Assembly: GCF_019977315.1 (NCBI RefSeq)
Contig: NZ_AP024652.1
Location: forward strand, 1,054,001 to 1,118,000
Length of the DNA: 64,000 bases
Reading direction: 5' to 3'
Source of the DNA: Arthrobacter sp. StoSoilB22
Lineage (GTDB): Bacteria; Actinomycetota; Actinomycetes; Actinomycetales; Micrococcaceae
How positions within the stretch are numbered: position 1 is the first letter of the stretch; every line of letters begins with the position of its first letter. The notes under the pieces are model-generated. The model was not told the origin of the DNA. It did not search any database and was given only the letters and a program-made list of their open reading frames with translations. The position numbers and the translations under genes were made by a program. Positions 17,718-27,465 of this stretch are shown here, piece by piece.

Positions 17718-18641
17718 ATGGAGTTCAACGCCCTTATTTTGGCGGGTGGCAGGGCCACCCGCCTCGGTGGCGTGTCCAAGCCATGGTTGAAGTACGACGG
17801 CGACACCCTCCTTTCGCTCGCACTTCAGGCTGCCCGGGGTGCTTCGGCGGTGGTTGTGGTGGGGCCGGATGAGCCCGGCTCAGGCGGCGGCGAGCCAGGA
17901 GGCACCGGGAACCTACCGGACGCTGTTCTGCGGACACGCGAAGAACCTGTATTCGCAGGGCCGGCAGCTGCCATCGCGGCCGGCTTGAGCGCGCTGAAGA
18001 ATGGCGGTAGGAGCACTCCATGGACGCTGGTGCTTGCCTGCGATATGCCGCATGCATCCCGCGGTGTTGAGCTCCTTTGGGCAGCTCTTGAGTCCAGTCC
18101 CGGAATGGAAGGAGCCATGGCCGTCTCTGCCGACGGCCGGAAGCAGCCGCTTCTGGGGGCCTACAGTACAGAGGCCCTGGAAAGGGAAGTGGCCGTAGCT
18201 TCGGGAGGTTCCGGGTTAACGAACTCATCAGTGTTCCGCCTGCTTGCTAGGCTGAACGTGCTGGACGTTGAAGTCCCCGCTGGGTCCACCGATGACGTGG
18301 ATACATGGGAGGACGCTGCGGCCTTGGGCATTGACTACGAGTTGGAGGCGGACGTGAAGAGCCAGGAAGAGACGCTCGAGGAATGGTGCCGGACACTGCT
18401 TCAGGCATTCGAGCTTGAGGGCGTGGAAGTGGACATCAACGAGGTCCTCGCGGTGGCTGGAGTAGCAGCACATTCCGTGGTGCGCCCCGCCGCACCCCTG
18501 ACCACGTTTATTGCAGGTTACGCGGCCGGAATGGCCCGCGGAATTGGCCAGGCCAGCGATGACGCGTCCATGAACGCTGCCTTGGAACTGGCCCGCAAAA
18601 TTGCCCGGGAGTACTCGGAGTCCGGGACCGGCCCGGAATGA
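17718..18641 (+). CDS. mobA: Molybdenum cofactor guanylyltransferase MobA fused to DUF6457
   Basis: A 307-residue two-domain protein. Residues 1 to about 205 are a MobA-type nucleotidyltransferase: LAGGRATRLGGVSKPWLKYD is the nucleotide-binding signature, with LACDMPHAS as the metal-binding DxP segment and a STDDVDTWEDA C-terminal signature. It attaches GMP (or a related nucleotide) to molybdopterin. The last ~95 residues (EETLEEWCRTLLQAFELEGV then NAALELARKIAREY) form a helical DUF6457 domain, known in actinobacteria as a separate protein or as this fusion and of unknown role. The stop overlaps the moeA start by 4 nt (ATGA), so the two are translationally coupled. Confidence 0.9.
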   Translation: MEFNALILAGGRATRLGGVSKPWLKYDGDTLLSLALQAARGASAVVVVGPDEPGSGGGEPGGTGNLPDAVLRTREEPVFAGPAAAIAAGLSALKNGGRSTPWTLVLACDMPHASRGVELLWAALESSPGMEGAMAVSADGRKQPLLGAYSTEALEREVAVASGGSGLTNSSVFRLLARLNVLDVEVPAGSTDDVDTWEDAAALGIDYELEADVKSQEETLEEWCRTLLQAFELEGVEVDINEVLAVAGVAAHSVVRPAAPLTTFIAGYAAGMARGIGQASDDASMNAALELARKIAREYSESGTGPE

Positions 18642-19996
18642 CGGAGGCCCCCAACGAGGGCCATCACGCGGCGCACACATGGCATGAGGCCCGGCAGCGT
18701 GCGTTCGACGTCGCCACACCCATTCCGTCGGGCCCCGTGCCGCTCAGCTCAGCGCTCGGGCGCACCCTGGCTTCGGATGCCCTGGCAGTGCAGGACATGC
18801 CCCATTATGCGTCGTCCGCCATGGATGGATGGGCCATTAGCGGCAGCGGTCCGTGGATCCTCAGCGAACCGGGGCAGAGGCTTGCACCGCACCAGGCCAG
18901 TCCCATAGTTACGGGCGGGCTTATTCCGCCCGGTGCCAAGGCAGTACTGCGCAGTGAAAGCGGCGTAATAGCTACTGACGAGGATGGCCTGCCGGTTCTT
19001 GCGCTGGGAGGCAGCGCCAAACCGGGGGAGCCCCGCAACGGCCAACATATCCGAAAGGCTGCGGAAGAGGCCGCTGAGGGTGATGTCCTGCTCAAGGCCG
19101 GCACGGTGCTGAATCCGGCCCATATTGCCTTGGCAGCGCTTGCGGGCCTGGACCATCTTGTGGTGCTCGGAAAACCCTTGGTCCGTTTCCTCCTGACGGG
19201 CTCGGAAGTAGTGGCTCACGGTGTTCCCTTGCCCGGCCAGGTCAGGGATACCTTCGGTCCGCAGCTGGGCGCCGTGGTGGAGCTTTTGGGCGGCATTGCC
19301 GGGGAGCAGCTCAGGGTGGGTGACAGCTATGAGGAGTGGATCGACGCACTCCAGGACACCGAGCCAACGCTGGACGAGCCGGGACCCGGGGACCACTTCG
19401 GTGAAGCGGAACCTCCTGCCGACGTCGTTATTACCACGGGCGGCACGGGACGCTCTGGAACGGACCACCTACGCAAAGCCGTAGCTGAACTTGGCGGGAA
19501 TTTGCTGATTGATGGGATCGCCATGCGTCCCGGACATCCGGCGGTGTTGGCAGAGTTGCCCGATGGTCGGTTTGTGGTGGGCCTGCCTGGAAATCCGCTG
19601 GCGGCCATGATGGCTTTGTTCACCGTGGGTGGACCGCTGCTGGCGGCCTTGGGCCATGGCCGTTTGGAGGAGGTGGGCGAGGTTCCCTGTGGCACCACCC
19701 TTGATGCTGAGCCCGGTCGCACCCGCCTGATGCCGTTCAAGCTGGTGTATGGGTTGGCGTCGCCAGCCAATCATGCAGGCCCTGGAATGATGCGTGGCCT
19801 GGCCGGCGCCGACGGGGTCATGGTGGTGCCGCCGCATGGTGTCCAGCTGGGCGAAGCGGTGCCCGCCTTCGCCGTACCCTGGGGAAAAGCGCTTCCCGTG
19901 CCGAAGGCGCCGGAAGAGAAGAGCCGCAAGGCCGTGCCTCGGCAACAAAGGAAGGCTCCTTCCGGCCCTGTTGACTGGAGTGCGTTGGACACCTGA
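18638..19996 (+). CDS. moeA: Molybdopterin molybdenumtransferase MoeA
   Basis: A 452-residue cytoplasmic enzyme that inserts molybdate into adenylylated molybdopterin. Family marks include ALGRTLASDALAVQDMPHYA, the SAMDGWAI motif, DVVITTGGTGRSGTDHLRKA and VVGLPGNPLAAMMAL. It is longer than E. coli MoeA (411 residues), mostly through a C-terminal tail rich in Lys, Arg and Pro. The start overlaps mobA, and a molybdo-oxidoreductase and fdhD follow, so the four genes form a cofactor-plus-enzyme cluster. Confidence 0.93.
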   Translation: MTEAPNEGHHAAHTWHEARQRAFDVATPIPSGPVPLSSALGRTLASDALAVQDMPHYASSAMDGWAISGSGPWILSEPGQRLAPHQASPIVTGGLIPPGAKAVLRSESGVIATDEDGLPVLALGGSAKPGEPRNGQHIRKAAEEAAEGDVLLKAGTVLNPAHIALAALAGLDHLVVLGKPLVRFLLTGSEVVAHGVPLPGQVRDTFGPQLGAVVELLGGIAGEQLRVGDSYEEWIDALQDTEPTLDEPGPGDHFGEAEPPADVVITTGGTGRSGTDHLRKAVAELGGNLLIDGIAMRPGHPAVLAELPDGRFVVGLPGNPLAAMMALFTVGGPLLAALGHGRLEEVGEVPCGTTLDAEPGRTRLMPFKLVYGLASPANHAGPGMMRGLAGADGVMVVPPHGVQLGEAVPAFAVPWGKALPVPKAPEEKSRKAVPRQQRKAPSGPVDWSALDT

Positions 19997-20047
19997 GGCG
20001 CGTCATGAAGGGGTTTGGGTCTGCTGACAAAGTGCAATGATGGACAC

Positions 20048-22354
20048 ATGAACAGGCATGCTCCCGAACAGGACATCAATGAAGATGACCTGCAGATCCA
20101 CCCGCCCAAACAAGCCGCGGCAGGCCTTAAAGCTGTCACGGTTGCCCTCGAACGAGGTTATGCCCAGGCCGGCGTGGGCCGCACGGTCCGTTCCATGCTC
20201 AGGGTCAACCAGCATGACGGGTTCGATTGTCCGGGCTGTGCGTGGCCGGAATCAATCACGGGCAAACGCAGTCCCGCAGAGTTTTGCGAAAACGGTGCCA
20301 AGGCGATCGCCGAGGAGAGCACCACCAGGACAGTCGGTGCCGAATTCTGGGCCAAGCATTCCCTGGCAGAACTTGAGGACAAAACAGAGTACTGGCTGGG
20401 GAGCCAGGGAAGATTGTCCGAGCCTGTGGTCATCAAACCGGGTGACACTCACTATTCGGCCATCACATGGGCCGACGCCTTTGCCTTGATCGGCGAACAC
20501 ATCAACGCCACAACTCCGGATAAGTGCGTGTTCTACACCTCCGGCAGGACGGCCAACGAGACCGCGTTCATGTACCAGCTGTTTGCGCGAAGCCTCGGAA
20601 CCAACAACCTCCCCGACTGCTCCAACATGTGCCATGAGTCATCCGGTAGTGCCCTCAACCCCACCATCGGGATCGGAAAAGGCACTGTGTCGTTGGAGGA
20701 CATCCACCACGCGGAGCTGGTCCTGGTAGTGGGCCAAAACCCTGGAACCAACCATCCGCGCATGCTCTCCGCCCTCCGCGACTGCAAGAACAACGGCGGC
20801 AAAATCATTGCGGTCAACCCGCTTCCCGAAGCCGGCCTCCTGAACTTCAAGGACCCCCAGTCCCTCAACGGCATGATTGGCGGTGGGACCACCATTGCCG
20901 ATGAGTTCCTGCAGATCAAGGTAGGCGGCGACCTCGCCCTCTTCCAGGCGCTCGGCCACCTGCTCCTGGAGGAGGAGAAACGGAACCCGGGGACCGTCGT
21001 CGACCATTCCTTCATCGCCGGGCAGACCGAAGGTTTCGCCGCCTACCAGGAAGCCCGTTCGGTTCTGGACTGGGACGAAACGGAGCGGGCAACAGGGCTG
21101 AGCCGGGAGGAGATTACCAAGGCGGCTGCGATGTTGGCGGCCTCGAAGGCAACCATCATCTGCTGGGCCCTTGGTTTGACCCAGCAGCCGCACTCGGTGG
21201 ATACACTCCGGGAGATCATTAACCTCCTTCTGCTCCAGGGCAACTTCGGCAAACGTGGAGCCGGCGCCTGCCCCGTGCGGGGCCACTCCAATGTCCAAGG
21301 TGACCGCACCATGGGCATCTGGGAGAAACCCAAGGAATCCTTCCTTGCCGCGCTGGATGCGGAGTTCGGCTTCCACATGCCCCGGGATCATGGCTATGAC
21401 TCCGTGGAAACCCAGCACGCCCTGGAAAAGGGCGAGGTGGACGTTTTCGTCTCCATGGGCGGAAACTTCGCAGCCGCGGGTTCGGACACGGCTGCCTTGG
21501 AGCAAGGCTTGAAGAAAGCCGGACTGACGGTCCACATTTCCACCAAGCCCAACCGCGCCCACGTGGTGCACGGCAAAACGTCCCTGATCCTGCCCACGCT
21601 GGGCCGGACGGATACAGACGACAAGCACCCCAAGGGCAAACAGTTCCTCTCCGTGGAGGACTCCATGTCCGTCATCCACAAAACACAGGGGCGGCTGGAG
21701 CCCGTGTCCGAGCACCTGCTGAGCGAACCGGTGATCGTGGCACGCATGGCGCAAGCAACGCTGGGGGACAACCATAGTGTGGACTGGCGTGCCATGGCCG
21801 AGGACTACGACGTCATCCGGGACCACATCTCACGCGTCATCCCCGGCTTTGAGGACTTCAACGCCCGGGTTCGAACCAAGAATGGCTTCGTCCTACCCAA
21901 CCCGCCGCGCGATACCCGCACCTTCGCCACGGACATCGGCAAAGGACGTTTCTCCGTGCGGCCCCTGGAGTACCTTGAAGCGCCGGCGGGCCACCTGATT
22001 CTCCAGACGGTTCGCAGCCACGATCAATACAACACCACCTTCTACGGTTTGGATGACCGCTACCGGGGCGTCTCGGAGGGGCGTCGTGTAATCCTGGTCC
22101 ACCCGGATGACCTGTTGGAACTTGGCTTCGAGGACAGGGACCTGGTGGACGTCATCTCCACCTTCGCGGGAACTGAACGGCGTGCCAACAAGTTCCGGCT
22201 GATCGGGTACCCCACGGCCAAGGGCTGTGCCGCAGCGTATTTCCCGGAGGCCAACGCCCTGGTGCATCGCGAACTGGTGGCACGGGAATCCAACACCCCC
22301 GGGTACAAAGCCATGACCGTGCGCTTTATCCAGCATGAGGAGAACGGATCCTGA
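20048..22354 (+). CDS. FdhF/YdeP-family molybdopterin oxidoreductase
   Basis: A 768-residue molybdenum enzyme related to E. coli YdeP. The family marks GFDCPGCAWPE and FCENGAKAIAEE supply three cysteines where formate dehydrogenases bind their [4Fe-4S] cluster. FYTSGRTANETAFMYQLFAR and DCSNMCHESSG line the cofactor site, and the C-terminal domain (SHDQYNTTFYGLDDRYRG) closes the pterin funnel. There is no twin-arginine signal, so it is cytoplasmic. The reaction is unknown; YdeP in E. coli is linked to acid resistance, and a formate-dehydrogenase-like activity is often assumed. The ATG at 20048 is chosen by family start; a weak AATGAT hexamer lies 6 nt upstream. fdhD follows at 1 bp. Confidence 0.9.
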   Translation: MNRHAPEQDINEDDLQIHPPKQAAAGLKAVTVALERGYAQAGVGRTVRSMLRVNQHDGFDCPGCAWPESITGKRSPAEFCENGAKAIAEESTTRTVGAEFWAKHSLAELEDKTEYWLGSQGRLSEPVVIKPGDTHYSAITWADAFALIGEHINATTPDKCVFYTSGRTANETAFMYQLFARSLGTNNLPDCSNMCHESSGSALNPTIGIGKGTVSLEDIHHAELVLVVGQNPGTNHPRMLSALRDCKNNGGKIIAVNPLPEAGLLNFKDPQSLNGMIGGGTTIADEFLQIKVGGDLALFQALGHLLLEEEKRNPGTVVDHSFIAGQTEGFAAYQEARSVLDWDETERATGLSREEITKAAAMLAASKATIICWALGLTQQPHSVDTLREIINLLLLQGNFGKRGAGACPVRGHSNVQGDRTMGIWEKPKESFLAALDAEFGFHMPRDHGYDSVETQHALEKGEVDVFVSMGGNFAAAGSDTAALEQGLKKAGLTVHISTKPNRAHVVHGKTSLILPTLGRTDTDDKHPKGKQFLSVEDSMSVIHKTQGRLEPVSEHLLSEPVIVARMAQATLGDNHSVDWRAMAEDYDVIRDHISRVIPGFEDFNARVRTKNGFVLPNPPRDTRTFATDIGKGRFSVRPLEYLEAPAGHLILQTVRSHDQYNTTFYGLDDRYRGVSEGRRVILVHPDDLLELGFEDRDLVDVISTFAGTERRANKFRLIGYPTAKGCAAAYFPEANALVHRELVARESNTPGYKAMTVRFIQHEENGS

Positions 22355-22355
22355 T

Positions 22356-23267
22356 ATGGGACGTGTAACCCAGCGCCGCAAGGTGCACAAATTTGTCCTG
22401 GACGGCTCGCCCCAGGCATTGGAGCATCCCGTCCGGTTCAAGGAAGACGTCCTGGCCGTTGAGGAGCCGCTGGAGATCCGCTTGGGCGAGATGTCCTTTT
22501 CCGTGACCATGCGAACACCCGGAGACGACTTCGATCTCGTCGCGGGGTTCCTGGTGTCCGAAGGGATCATCTGGGAGCCCGGACAGTTGATCTCGGAGCG
22601 CTTCTGCTCCGGGGAGGACGAAAACGGGGTGCAGACCTTCAACGTGGTGGATGCCCAGCTCAGACCGGACGTGGAACGGCCCGAAACCGGCCGCAATGTG
22701 TACACCTCCAGCTCGTGCGGAATCTGCGGTACGGATTCCATCGAGGCCGTCCGCAAGTCTTCGCACCACAGCCCGCGCGAGGATAATGTGACGGTCCCGG
22801 TCCGGGCCTTGGCTGCACTCCCGGACCGCCTCCGCGAGGCACAGGCTGTTTTTGATAAGACCGGTGGCGTTCACGCCGCGGGACTTTTCAGGATTCACGA
22901 CGACGGCACCACCGAGTTGCTGTGCCTCCGCGAGGACGTAGGCAGGCACAACGCCGTGGACAAGGTGGTGGGCTGGGCTTTGCGCGCCGGTATGCTCCCG
23001 CTGAAAGGGACGGTGCTTCAGGTGTCCGGCAGGGCTTCGTTCGAACTCGTCCAAAAAGCTGCCATGGCCGGTATCCCTGTGCTGGCCGCCGTGAGCGCAC
23101 CGTCCAGCCTCGCGGCGGAACTGGCGGAGGAAACGGGAATCACGCTGGCCGGCTTCAGCCGTGGGCTCAGCCTCAATGTGTACGCCGGACGGGACAGAGT
23201 GGTTGCCGAAGCCCCGGATGCGGACCCGTTGTCCGTTGGTGATAGCCCACAGTCACTTGGCTATTAA
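22356..23267 (+). CDS. fdhD: Sulfurtransferase FdhD
   Basis: A 303-residue protein that transfers sulfur from the cysteine desulfurase to the molybdenum centre of formate-dehydrogenase-like enzymes. The active-site loop SSCGICGTDSIE holds the CxxC, and the fold signatures LREDVGRHNAVDKVVGWALR and VSGRASFELVQKAAMAGIPV are intact. The ATG at 22356, one base after the stop of the oxidoreductase, gives MGRVTQRRKVHKF, the usual beginning in actinobacteria. A longer frame starting at 22335 overlaps the upstream gene and is less likely. Adjacency shows that the client is the YdeP-like enzyme. Confidence 0.93.
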   Translation: MGRVTQRRKVHKFVLDGSPQALEHPVRFKEDVLAVEEPLEIRLGEMSFSVTMRTPGDDFDLVAGFLVSEGIIWEPGQLISERFCSGEDENGVQTFNVVDAQLRPDVERPETGRNVYTSSSCGICGTDSIEAVRKSSHHSPREDNVTVPVRALAALPDRLREAQAVFDKTGGVHAAGLFRIHDDGTTELLCLREDVGRHNAVDKVVGWALRAGMLPLKGTVLQVSGRASFELVQKAAMAGIPVLAAVSAPSSLAAELAEETGITLAGFSRGLSLNVYAGRDRVVAEAPDADPLSVGDSPQSLGY

Positions 23268-23394
23268 GCTGGAACAACGTAGATTTTATCCATCGATTGG
23301 AAGCGTGGCGATGCCACATTCGCCGTCCGCACCCAGCACTACCGGGTCGCGGTAACCAAGCTAACTACCCAGCGAACGCCCAAAGGGGAACTCA

Positions 23395-26300
23395 TTGCAC
23401 GACGACCGCCGGATCACCGAACAGCGTCTCGATCGATTTGTTCGGGAACGCATTCTTCCGGCCATTTATGGCAGGGCGATCCCGCTTCAGCTGAGCAGCT
23501 GGGATGCGCCTGGCGAGCCAGTGCCGGCCGCCGAGGCGCTGCGCCAGGTCTATGCACCGAAGGAACCTGGCGTTGCATGGGGTAAGGCGTGGAGCACCAA
23601 ATGGCTGCGCCTGCAGGGTGAGGTACCGCAGGACTGGGGCATGGCTGAGTCCACAACGGTGGAGATCATTGTTGATCTTGGATTCAACAGCGATGTCCCC
23701 GGGTTCCAGTGTGAAGGCACGGCGTGGCGCGCTGATGGAAGCATCATCAAAGCAATTTCGCCACGGAATTACCATGTGCCGCTCAAACTTCTGGGTGGAG
23801 GTCAATCCGTGGATTTCTACGTGGAGGCCGCAGCCAATCCAGACGTCGCCCAGGGTTGGTCGTTCGCCCCCACCCTGCTGGGGGATAAAGCCACCTCCGG
23901 AGATGAGCCCCGGTACCGGTTTGGCCGCATTGCGATCGCTGAACTGAACGAAACCGTGTGGGAACTCAACCAGGACATCTGGACGCTCAGCGGTCTGATG
24001 CACGAACTTCCTATGGAAATGCCGCGTCGCCATGAGATCCTGCGCGCCCTTGAACGCATGATGGACGTCATGGACCCGGACGACGTCGCCGGAACCGCCG
24101 CCGCAGGCCGTGCTGAGCTGGCCGAGGTCCTTAGCCGTCCCGCATATGCCTCGGCCCATGAACTGTTGGCTACCGGCCACGCACACATCGACTCCGCCTG
24201 GCTGTGGCCCGTCCGTGAAACCATCCGTAAGTGTGCCCGCACTTTCTCCAACGTGGTGGCGTTGATGGATGAGGACCCCGACTTCGTGTTCTCTTGTTCT
24301 TCGGCCCAGCAAATGGCGTGGATGAAGGAGTTCTTCCCAGAGCTCTTTGTGCGCATCAGGGAAAAGGTAAAAGGCGGCCAGTTCGTTCCAGTCGGTGGCA
24401 TGTGGGTGGAATCGGATACCAACATGCCAGGCGGCGAGGCCATGGCCCGCCAGTTCGTGGAAGGAAAGAGCTTTTTCCTCAACGAGTTCGACGTCGAGTG
24501 CCAGGAAGCCTGGCTGCCCGATTCCTTCGGTTACTCCGGCGCCATCCCGCAGATCGTCAAGGAAGCCGGCTCGCGGTGGTTCCTCACCCAGAAGATTTCC
24601 TGGAACAAAGTCAACAGGATGCCTCACCACACCTTTGCCTGGGAAGGCATCGACGGCACCCGGCTGTTTACCCACTTCCCGCCGGTGGATACGTACAACG
24701 CTGAGCTGCACGGACGCGAACTGGCCCACGCGGAGCGCAATTACCGTGATCACGGCCGCGGAACCATGTCACTGGTGCCGTTCGGCTATGGCGACGGCGG
24801 TGGAGGACCTACTCGCGAAATGGTCGCCGCTGCGCATCGTACGGCGGATTTGGAAGGCTCCCCGAAGGTCCGGATGGGCGCAGCCCGGGACTTCTTCATC
24901 CGAGCTGAGGCCGAGTACACCAATCTGCCGGTTTGGGTGGGTGAAATGTACCTGGAGATGCACCGTGGAACGTACACCAGCCAGGCAAAGACCAAGCTTG
25001 GCAACCGTCGGAGCGAACATCTCCTCCGCGAAGCGGAGCTCTGGTGCGCCACGGCCGCCGTCCGCCTGGGCGGGGCCTACGCCTATCCCGCCGACGAACT
25101 CAAGCGACTCTGGCGGCTGGTCCTCCTCCAGCAATTCCACGACATCCTGCCCGGCAGCTCCATCGCCTGGGTCCACCAGGACGCTGAACGGAACTATGAA
25201 GCCATTGCCCGGGACCTTGAGGGCATCATCAGCCACGCCGCCCACGCCTTGGTGGGGGAGGGTGATCAGCAGTTCCTGCTGAACGCCGCTCCGCATCAGC
25301 GCAACGGCGTCCCAGCACTGGGGGCGGCCGAGGCCACAGCACCGCACTCCGGCGTCCAGGTGGACGAGCTCGACGACGCCTACGTCCTGGACAACGGCAT
25401 CATCCGGGCCGTCCTGAACCGTGACGGACTCCTGACATCGCTGGTGGACCACGCGAGCGGGAGGGACGCCATCGCCCCCGGGCACACCGGTAACCTGCTG
25501 GAGCTGTTCCGCGATACCCCGAACGAGTGGGATGCCTGGGACATCGAGGAGTTCTACCGCCGAAACGTCACCCCGTTGACCCACGCGGATGCGATCGACG
25601 TTGAGCGTTCGGCGGAGGCCGTCGTCGTAGAGGTCAAACGCACGGTAGGTGCCTCCACCATCACGCAACGCCTGACTCTCGACGCCGGTGCGGCGTCGCT
25701 GGGTATCAGCACCACGGTGGACTGGCAGGAACGCGAAAAGATGCTCAAAATCGCGTTCCCGCTGGACGTCAGGGCGGACCGTTCAGCGTCGGAGACCCAA
25801 TTCGGCCATGTCTTCCGCCCGACGCACACCAACACTTCCTGGGAAGCTGCCAAGTTCGAGATCTGCGCCCACCGCTGGATCCACGTCGCCGAGCCCGGCT
25901 ACGGCGTTGCAGTGAGCAACTCCTCCAGCTACGGGCACGACGTCACCCGGGCGGTCCGTGCCGATGGCGGAACCACGACGACGGTCCGCACCTCGCTGCT
26001 GCGTTCGGCGCGTTTCCCGGACCCGGAAGCAGATCGGGGCGAACACACGCTCGAGTTGTCCATCAGGCCCGGTGCTGCGATCGCTGATGCCGTGGAAGAG
26101 GGCTACCGCACCAACCTGAAGCCGAGGTTCGTCACAGGCGGACAATCGGTGGAACCCCTGGTTTCAGTGTCCAACCCTGCCATTGTGGTGGAAGCGGTGA
26201 AGCTGGCCGAGGATGGCTCGGGTGACGTTATTGTCCGGCTCTATGAATCGTTGGGGGAGCGTTCAACGGGAACCTTGAGGGCCAACTTTGAGAGCTCGGA

Positions 26301-26424
26301 TGCGATGGCCACAGACCTGCTGGAGCGCACCACCGAAACCCCCGGCGTGACCGTGGAGGAAGGCCCCGTGGTCAAACTGGTACTCCGGCCCTTCCAGCTG
26401 GTTACGATCAGGCTCGTTCGCTGA
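23395..26424 (+). CDS. Alpha-mannosidase, glycoside hydrolase family 38
   Basis: A 1009-residue cytoplasmic enzyme (no signal peptide) that hydrolyses alpha-mannosides with retention. The GH38 zinc and catalytic motifs are present: GHAHIDSAWLWPVRET near residue 261 (HxD zinc ligands), the nucleophile Asp in WLPDSFGYSG near residue 374, and HDILPGSSIAWVHQD near residue 582. The N-terminal ~240 residues form the usual accessory beta domain and the C-terminal half the beta-sandwich domains. The TTG at 23395 is supported by AAAGGGGAA 5-6 nt upstream. The 127-bp upstream gap contains a small GTGGC-GAT-GCCAC dyad at 23304-23316. No sugar transporter is adjacent, so the source of substrate is unknown. 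Confidence 0.93.
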   Translation: MHDDRRITEQRLDRFVRERILPAIYGRAIPLQLSSWDAPGEPVPAAEALRQVYAPKEPGVAWGKAWSTKWLRLQGEVPQDWGMAESTTVEIIVDLGFNSDVPGFQCEGTAWRADGSIIKAISPRNYHVPLKLLGGGQSVDFYVEAAANPDVAQGWSFAPTLLGDKATSGDEPRYRFGRIAIAELNETVWELNQDIWTLSGLMHELPMEMPRRHEILRALERMMDVMDPDDVAGTAAAGRAELAEVLSRPAYASAHELLATGHAHIDSAWLWPVRETIRKCARTFSNVVALMDEDPDFVFSCSSAQQMAWMKEFFPELFVRIREKVKGGQFVPVGGMWVESDTNMPGGEAMARQFVEGKSFFLNEFDVECQEAWLPDSFGYSGAIPQIVKEAGSRWFLTQKISWNKVNRMPHHTFAWEGIDGTRLFTHFPPVDTYNAELHGRELAHAERNYRDHGRGTMSLVPFGYGDGGGGPTREMVAAAHRTADLEGSPKVRMGAARDFFIRAEAEYTNLPVWVGEMYLEMHRGTYTSQAKTKLGNRRSEHLLREAELWCATAAVRLGGAYAYPADELKRLWRLVLLQQFHDILPGSSIAWVHQDAERNYEAIARDLEGIISHAAHALVGEGDQQFLLNAAPHQRNGVPALGAAEATAPHSGVQVDELDDAYVLDNGIIRAVLNRDGLLTSLVDHASGRDAIAPGHTGNLLELFRDTPNEWDAWDIEEFYRRNVTPLTHADAIDVERSAEAVVVEVKRTVGASTITQRLTLDAGAASLGISTTVDWQEREKMLKIAFPLDVRADRSASETQFGHVFRPTHTNTSWEAAKFEICAHRWIHVAEPGYGVAVSNSSSYGHDVTRAVRADGGTTTTVRTSLLRSARFPDPEADRGEHTLELSIRPGAAIADAVEEGYRTNLKPRFVTGGQSVEPLVSVSNPAIVVEAVKLAEDGSGDVIVRLYESLGERSTGTLRANFESSDAMATDLLERTTETPGVTVEEGPVVKLVLRPFQLVTIRLVR

Positions 26425-26428
26425 GGTG

Positions 26429-26468
26429 GCTGGCGGAGTTACCGCGTTTGTTGGGTTACTCCGCCAGC
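26429..26468. terminator. Bidirectional hairpin between convergent genes
   Basis: Perfect 11-bp inverted repeat GCTGGCGGAGT / ACTCCGCCAGC around an 18-nt loop. The right arm overlaps the last codons of the minus-strand gene ending at 26456. No long T-run follows on either strand, so termination efficiency is uncertain. Confidence 0.5.
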
Positions 26469-27463
26469 TCCGCGTCGAGGGCATCTTTGAGCACTTGCAC
26501 CCGGATGGGGATCACGGCGTCGTGGTGTTTGATCTGGTCTGCGACGTCTTTTGTGAACACATTTTCAACCAAAGTGGGCATGTCCCTCACGCCGTTGACG
26601 TAGCGCTTAGCTGCAAAGTCGAACTCTGACCTGTTGTTTTTTATCCGGGTGTTGAGGGCTTTGAGTTCGTCGGCAATCGTAGCGTATTCCGCGTCGGGGG
26701 CATTCCGGGCGGTGGCGTCATCGATCTTCTTGACGTACTCGTCCTTGAGCCGGACAAATTCGTTGTAGTTTTCCTCGGACTTTGCCGTTGTTTCAGCATG
26801 TGTTTCCAACTGGGCAATCTGGTTGTCCAGTGTGCGGGCAAACTCTACGTAGGACACGTTCTTCGATTGTTTGAGTTGGTTTACGGCTTCGCGGCACTGG
26901 ACTGCTGCCTGTGCCAGGAGTGTTTGGCGTTCCCGGAGGTTGGCTGCTTTGGAGCCCACAAAGAGTCCGCTGCACCCGGCGTCCTGCCTGAAGAGGCCTT
27001 CGAACAGAGGGTAGGACTCCACCAGTCCTTCCATGGAGTCGAGGTAGGCCTGGTAGGAATCGCCCAGCATAGCTACTGCGCCGGAGACCGTTTTGTCTTC
27101 TGCGCCGGCGGTGTCGCTGGTCTGCACTTCGTTCAAGGCCGTGCGGGCGGAGTTGATGGCCTGCTGGAAGTCGTCCCGTTCCTTGGCGGAGCCTTTCTCA
27201 GCTTCCTCACGTGACGCGGGGGCATTGCGGGCCTTCTTGTACGCGGCCAGGTAGGTGTTCACGGCGGGCTGGATCTTGCCTCTGGCCTCATCGAGTGCCG
27301 TCAGGCGCTCATCCTTGAGGAGGACCAGGCTTTCCCTGCGCTGCTGAGCGGTCATGGTGCTCACGGAAATCACCACAGCCGAGGCAATCAAGGCCAGCAC
27401 GACGGCGAGGGTGAGGGCAATCAGGACCGGGTGGCGCTTCTTGCGAACAGGCTCAATGGTCAT
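26456..27463 (-). CDS. Membrane-tethered helical protein, paralogue B
   Basis: A 335-residue protein with a short basic cytoplasmic tail (MTIEPVRKKRH), one transmembrane helix (PVLIALTLAVVLALIASAVV) and a ~300-residue external domain that is nearly all helix with heptad-like spacing. Two central cysteines (DAGCSGLFVG and AVQCREAVNQL) are spaced like those of the upstream paralogue and could form a disulfide. I do not recognise the family. It begins 2 bp after the stop of the paralogue at 27466, so the pair is translationally coupled and lies behind the cystine-type ABC importer. The topology suggests an extracytoplasmic structural or sensor protein. Function unknown. Confidence 0.75.
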   Translation of the reverse strand: MTIEPVRKKRHPVLIALTLAVVLALIASAVVISVSTMTAQQRRESLVLLKDERLTALDEARGKIQPAVNTYLAAYKKARNAPASREEAEKGSAKERDDFQQAINSARTALNEVQTSDTAGAEDKTVSGAVAMLGDSYQAYLDSMEGLVESYPLFEGLFRQDAGCSGLFVGSKAANLRERQTLLAQAAVQCREAVNQLKQSKNVSYVEFARTLDNQIAQLETHAETTAKSEENYNEFVRLKDEYVKKIDDATARNAPDAEYATIADELKALNTRIKNNRSEFDFAAKRYVNGVRDMPTLVENVFTKDVADQIKHHDAVIPIRVQVLKDALDAELAE

Positions 27464-27465
27464 GG

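Noticed and set aside
20639..24753. Long antisense open frames opposite the oxidoreductase and the mannosidase
   Set aside because: They mirror strongly supported genes with catalytic motifs and show no ribosome-binding sites; shadow frames of GC-rich DNA.
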